The notes under the pieces were generated by a model. The model was not told where the DNA came from. It saw only the letters and a list, made by a program, of their open reading frames with translations, and ran no database searches. Shown piece after piece: positions 60,833-64,000 of a stretch of 64,000 nt of DNA. Each line of letters opens with the position of its first letter. Within the stretch, counting starts at the first letter, position 1. The position numbers were made by a program, and so were the translations under genes. This DNA is from Streptomyces mirabilis (lineage in GTDB: Bacteria > Actinomycetota > Actinomycetes > Streptomycetales > Streptomycetaceae), in assembly GCF_039503195.1 (NCBI RefSeq), contig NZ_JBCJKP010000001.1, positions 1,736,001-1,800,000 of the forward strand, given 5' to 3'.

Positions 60833-61741
60833 TCAGCTCAGGGCCGAGGCGGACGGCGAGCCCGGCAGCGGGGTCGAAATCGAGTTAGAGGGTGAGTCAG
60901 AGGTCGAGGGTGAGGCACTCCTCCGGAGCCGGTTGAATTCGGCGACGTTCCTCTGCTGCTCCTCGTAGCTGGCCGTGAATCGGGTGTCGCCCGGCTTGAC
61001 CGTGACGAAGTACAGCCAGTTGCCCGGGGTGGGGTTGATCGCGGCACGCATCGCGGCCTGGCCGGGGTTGGAGATCGGTGTGGGCGGCAGCCCCATGCGC
61101 TGGTACGAGTTGTAGGGGCTCTCGAGCTTCGTCTCGTTCGTGGTCGCGGTCGGCGTGAAGCGGTTCAGCGCGTAGTTGAGGGTCGCGTCCATCTGCAGCG
61201 GCATGCCCCGCTCAAGGCGGTTGAAGATGACCCGGGCCACCTTGCCCATGTCGGCCTTGGTGGAGGTCTCGGCCTGGATGATGCTCGCGATGGTGATCGC
61301 CTGATAGAGGTTCATCGCGTTGCGCTGGGCGCCCGCGGTGATGGGACTGCCGCTGAACTTCTTGTTCGCGGTGTTCACCATGAGCGCCAGCAGGGACTCG
61401 GGGGTCGCCGTCTTGTCGATGTGGTACGTCGCCGGGTAGAGGTAGCCCTCGGGGTTGCCCTCCGCGTAGGTGGGCAACTTGAGGTTGGCCTTGGCCAGGG
61501 ACTTCTTGGTGGATCCCAGAGGCAGCGCGAGAGCCTCGTCGATGGCCTCGTAGACCTGGCCGGTGCGCCAGCCCTCCGGGATGACGAGGGACGTGGGCCG
61601 CGTCTCCTCGTCCTTCGTGGTCAGGGTGAGCAGCGGCACCGTCACGGCGGTGGCCGCCACGACGGCTCCGGTCGCGATGAGGGCGACCCGGCCCCGGCGC
61701 GTCAGTCGAATCGTGCTCCGTGGCGGAGTGTTCATCTGCAT
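60833..61741 (-). CDS. MltG/YceG-like endolytic transglycosylase
   Basis: This is a 302-residue membrane-anchored protein with one N-terminal transmembrane helix (about residues 20-42) and the MltG catalytic region IASIIQAETSTKADM and VARVIFNRLERGMPLQMDA. MltG cleaves nascent glycan strands and sets chain length. The protein is shorter than the housekeeping Streptomyces copy and has a Ser/Pro-rich tail, so it may be a paralogue. ATG 61741 or 61735 is the start; neither has a clear ribosome site. Confidence 0.88.
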   Translation of the reverse strand: MQMNTPPRSTIRLTRRGRVALIATGAVVAATAVTVPLLTLTTKDEETRPTSLVIPEGWRTGQVYEAIDEALALPLGSTKKSLAKANLKLPTYAEGNPEGYLYPATYHIDKTATPESLLALMVNTANKKFSGSPITAGAQRNAMNLYQAITIASIIQAETSTKADMGKVARVIFNRLERGMPLQMDATLNYALNRFTPTATTNETKLESPYNSYQRMGLPPTPISNPGQAAMRAAINPTPGNWLYFVTVKPGDTRFTASYEEQQRNVAEFNRLRRSASPSTSDSPSNSISTPLPGSPSASALS

Positions 61742-61784
61742 GCGGGCACGGTAACCCGCTAAAGCCTACAAACCCGGCATATCG

Positions 61785-63584
61785 TCATCTTGTCGGCTCC
61801 AGTTCAGCGTCCCGGTGGACCAGCGCCGCATAGCGCCCCTCCCGCTCCAACAACTCCTCGTGCGTGCCGCGTTCGACCGCACGGCCGGAGTCCAGGACGA
61901 CGATCTGGTCGGCGCCACGGATGGTGGACAGCCGGTGCGCGATGGTGAGCGTGGTCCGGTTGGCCGACAGGGCGTCGATGGCCTCCTGCACGGCGTACTC
62001 CGTGCGGGTGTCCAGGGCGCTGGTCGCCTCGTCGAGGATGAGGACCGGCGGGTCCCGCAGGATCGTGCGGGCGATGGCGAGGCGCTGCTTCTCGCCGCCG
62101 GAGAACCGGTGGCCGCGTTCGCCCACGACCGTGTCGTATCCGTCGGGCAGTGACGCGATGTGGTCGTGGATCTGGGCCGCCCTGGCCGCCGCCTGCAGTT
62201 CCTCGTCGGTGGCGTCGGGCCTGGCGAAGCGCAGGTTGTCCGCGACCGAGGCGTGGAAGAGGTAGGTCTCCTGGGAGACGACGCCGATCCCGCGGGCGAG
62301 CGTGTCGAAGTCGAGGTCCCGTACGTCGACGCCGTCCAGCGTGACGCGGCCGCCCGTGACGTCGTACAGCCGTGGCACGAGGTAGCTGAGCGTGGACTTG
62401 CCGGAGCCGGTCGGGCCGACCACGGCGAGACTGCCGCCCGCGGGGACGGTGATGTCGATGCCGTCGAGGATCGGGCCGCTCTTGTCGTCGTAGCGGAACT
62501 CGACGTCCTCGAAACGGATCTCGCCCTTGACCTGGTCGAGGTGGACCGGGCGCTCCGGCTCGGTGATGTCGATGGGCAGGTCGAGGTACTCGAAGATGCG
62601 CTGGAAGAGCGCGAGCGAGGTCTGGATCTGCACGCCGGTGGACAGCAGGCTGACCGTCGGCCGGAACAGACCCTGCTGGAGCGAGACGAAGGCGACGAGT
62701 GTGCCGATCGACACGGACGGGCCGCCGAACTGGAGGGCCATGCCCGCGGCCCAGTAGATGACGGCCGGCATGGCGGCCATGACGATGCCGATGACGGACA
62801 TGCGCCAGCGGCCCGCCATGTTCGACTTCACCTCGAGGTCGACCAGGCTGTCGGACTCGGCCTCGAACGCCTTGGTGAGCGAATCGCCGCGGCCCATGGT
62901 GCGGCCGAGCAGGATGCCACTGACGGAGAGCGACTCGGTGACGGTGGCGGCCATCGCGGCCATCTGCTTCTGGCGTTGGGTCGCTATCTTCTTGCGTTCG
63001 TTGCCGACGCGTCGGCTGATCCACACGAAGACCGGCAGCAGGAGCAGCGAGACCACGGTGAGCCGCCAGTCCAGGGCGACCATCGCGACGATCGTGGCGA
63101 CCACACTGGTGAGGTTGGAGACCAGCGAGGTGGCGGTGGAGGTCACGGTCGCCTGCATGCCGCCGATGTCGTTGGCGATGCGGGACTGGACCTCGCCGGT
63201 GCGGGTCCGCGTGAAAAAGGCGAGCGACATGCGCTGCAGTCGGCCGTACACGGCGGTGCGCAGGTCGTGCATGACGCGCTGGCCGACGGTCGTGGAGATC
63301 AGGGTCTGCAGGACACCGAAGATGCTGGTGACGACCGCGCTGAGGATCATGCCGAGCGCGAGCAGGCTCAGCAGACCGGTGCGGCCCTGGGGGATCGCGA
63401 CGTCCAGGGTCTCCTTCAGCAGGAAGGGGGTCGCGACGGTGACGAGGGACGAGGCGCCGACCAGCAGGCCGACGATCGCGAGGCGGCCACGGTAGGGCCG
63501 GAACAGCTTCAGGATGCGGCGCACCTGCCGTGGCTGTTCGCCCTCGGCGGGTGACGGGGTCCAGGTGGATCGGTCGGGACGCAT
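61785..63584 (-). CDS. ABC half-transporter (MsbA/LmrA-type exporter)
   Basis: This is a 599-residue fused protein: a six-helix membrane domain (about residues 30-310) and an ATPase domain (about 350-590) with Walker A GPTGSGKST, signature FSGGEKQRLAIARTI and Walker B VLILDEATSAL. It works as a homodimer or heterodimer exporting drugs or lipids. It is divergent from a MarR gene with a shared inverted repeat, suggesting ligand-induced expression. ATG 63584 follows GTAGGAG closely. Confidence 0.93.
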   Translation of the reverse strand: MRPDRSTWTPSPAEGEQPRQVRRILKLFRPYRGRLAIVGLLVGASSLVTVATPFLLKETLDVAIPQGRTGLLSLLALGMILSAVVTSIFGVLQTLISTTVGQRVMHDLRTAVYGRLQRMSLAFFTRTRTGEVQSRIANDIGGMQATVTSTATSLVSNLTSVVATIVAMVALDWRLTVVSLLLLPVFVWISRRVGNERKKIATQRQKQMAAMAATVTESLSVSGILLGRTMGRGDSLTKAFEAESDSLVDLEVKSNMAGRWRMSVIGIVMAAMPAVIYWAAGMALQFGGPSVSIGTLVAFVSLQQGLFRPTVSLLSTGVQIQTSLALFQRIFEYLDLPIDITEPERPVHLDQVKGEIRFEDVEFRYDDKSGPILDGIDITVPAGGSLAVVGPTGSGKSTLSYLVPRLYDVTGGRVTLDGVDVRDLDFDTLARGIGVVSQETYLFHASVADNLRFARPDATDEELQAAARAAQIHDHIASLPDGYDTVVGERGHRFSGGEKQRLAIARTILRDPPVLILDEATSALDTRTEYAVQEAIDALSANRTTLTIAHRLSTIRGADQIVVLDSGRAVERGTHEELLEREGRYAALVHRDAELEPTR

Positions 63585-63648
63585 GGGCTCCTACGGGAGG
63601 TGAGACGACGGCTACGCAGGGCAGACAAACGATGACTGGCGGAGCCTA

Positions 63649-63677
63649 GCTCATTGTTACCTATACTCACAATGAGC
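63649..63677. promoter_or_regulatory. MarR-type operator between the ABC exporter and the MarR gene
   Basis: GCTCATTGT, 11 bases, then ACAATGAGC: a perfect 9-bp inverted repeat. TATACT (63662-63667) in the spacer could be a -10 box, so binding would block a promoter. Confidence 0.75.
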
Positions 63678-63699
63678 CGCATCCTGATATTGTTCCCGT

Positions 63700-64000
63700 A
63701 TGACCACCCCCGATGCCGACGGCCTGCTCGCCGAGCAGTTGCTGCGGCTGACCCGACGTGTGCACCGCATCCAGAAGCGGCACCTCGAGCAGCGTGAGCT
63801 GGGCATCACCCCGGCCCAGTCCCGGCTGCTGCGCACGCTCGCGCACTACAGCTCACCGCCGCGCATGGCGGATCTCGCCGAGCGCCTGGAGGTGGTGCCC
63901 CGGGCCGTGACCACGCTGGTCGACGGCCTGGAGGCGAGCCGGAAGGTGCGCCGGGTCCCCGATCCCACCAATCGGAGGGTGATCCGGATCGAGGTCACGG
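63700..64000 (+). CDS. MarR-family regulator, C-terminus cut by window edge
   Basis: The first 100 residues from ATG 63700 (MTTPDADGLL) show the MarR layout: helical dimer arm, LGITPAQSRLLRTLAH, and winged helix MADLAERLEVVPRAVTTLVD with the wing near RRVPDPTNRR. It is divergent from the ABC exporter, and the palindrome between them is the probable operator. It likely represses the exporter until a substrate binds. Confidence 0.9.
   Translation, partial: MTTPDADGLLAEQLLRLTRRVHRIQKRHLEQRELGITPAQSRLLRTLAHYSSPPRMADLAERLEVVPRAVTTLVDGLEASRKVRRVPDPTNRRVIRIEVT

Overview
The window is typical of a Streptomyces (or close actinomycete) chromosome. It is strongly G+C rich with GC-biased third codon positions, uses many GTG starts, and has tightly coupled operons with 4-bp ATGA overlaps. 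It carries many TetR-type regulators and lineage-typical genes: a GPP34 protein, CsbD, a SpoIIE-type phosphatase, an NlpC/P60 protein behind a ydaO-type riboswitch, and a Cys-containing leader peptide before ABC sulfonate-uptake genes. No phage, transposase, CRISPR or replication origin was recognised.

Layout. 1-3.9 kb: a three-subunit molybdenum hydroxylase operon (PaoABC-like) with a divergent TetR and a double operator. 4-6.9 kb: a tRNA-like remnant, a NAD+-dependent DNA ligase and the scrambled remains of a secreted SGNH esterase. 6.9-19.5 kb: housekeeping and envelope genes (ferredoxin reductase with an iron box, PP2C phosphatase, two-component system with two small exported proteins, lipid-kinase-like protein, riboswitch-controlled NlpC/P60 pseudo-enzyme, GPP34, CsbD, SGNH esterase). 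19.6-22.9 kb: an SDR/tautomerase/MFS operon facing an ArsR regulator across a perfect inverted repeat.

22.9-42.1 kb looks like an unusual biosynthetic locus. A leftward operon encodes a GH3-type acyl-adenylating enzyme, a Cys-nucleophile alpha/beta hydrolase, an enolase-superfamily enzyme, a ThDP enzyme, an FAH-fold enzyme and a PapA/condensation-type acyltransferase. An aldo/keto reductase lies just upstream. A one-module type I PKS (KS-AT-degenerate DH-ACP, no KR or TE) reads the other way. Beyond it are two TetR genes, an aberrant tRNA-Gly, and a rightward run of SMP-30-like, SDR, fold-type III PLP enzyme and SDR genes, ending at an MFS exporter. I infer that the PKS makes a short acyl chain that the GH3 and PapA-like enzymes release or conjugate; the product is unknown.

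42-56.4 kb: exporter, class A beta-lactamase-like protein, membrane proteins, two small redox genes, dienelactone hydrolase, a DEAD-box helicase with an apparent frameshift, and an alanine-dehydrogenase-like enzyme. 56.4-64 kb: a sulfonate ABC operon (leader peptide, ssuC, ssuB, ssuA with an apparent frameshift), a flavin monooxygenase, an MltG-like protein, and an ABC half-exporter divergent from a MarR gene cut by the window end. Both apparent frameshifts sit in five-base G/C runs where six would restore the protein, so sequencing error is a live explanation.
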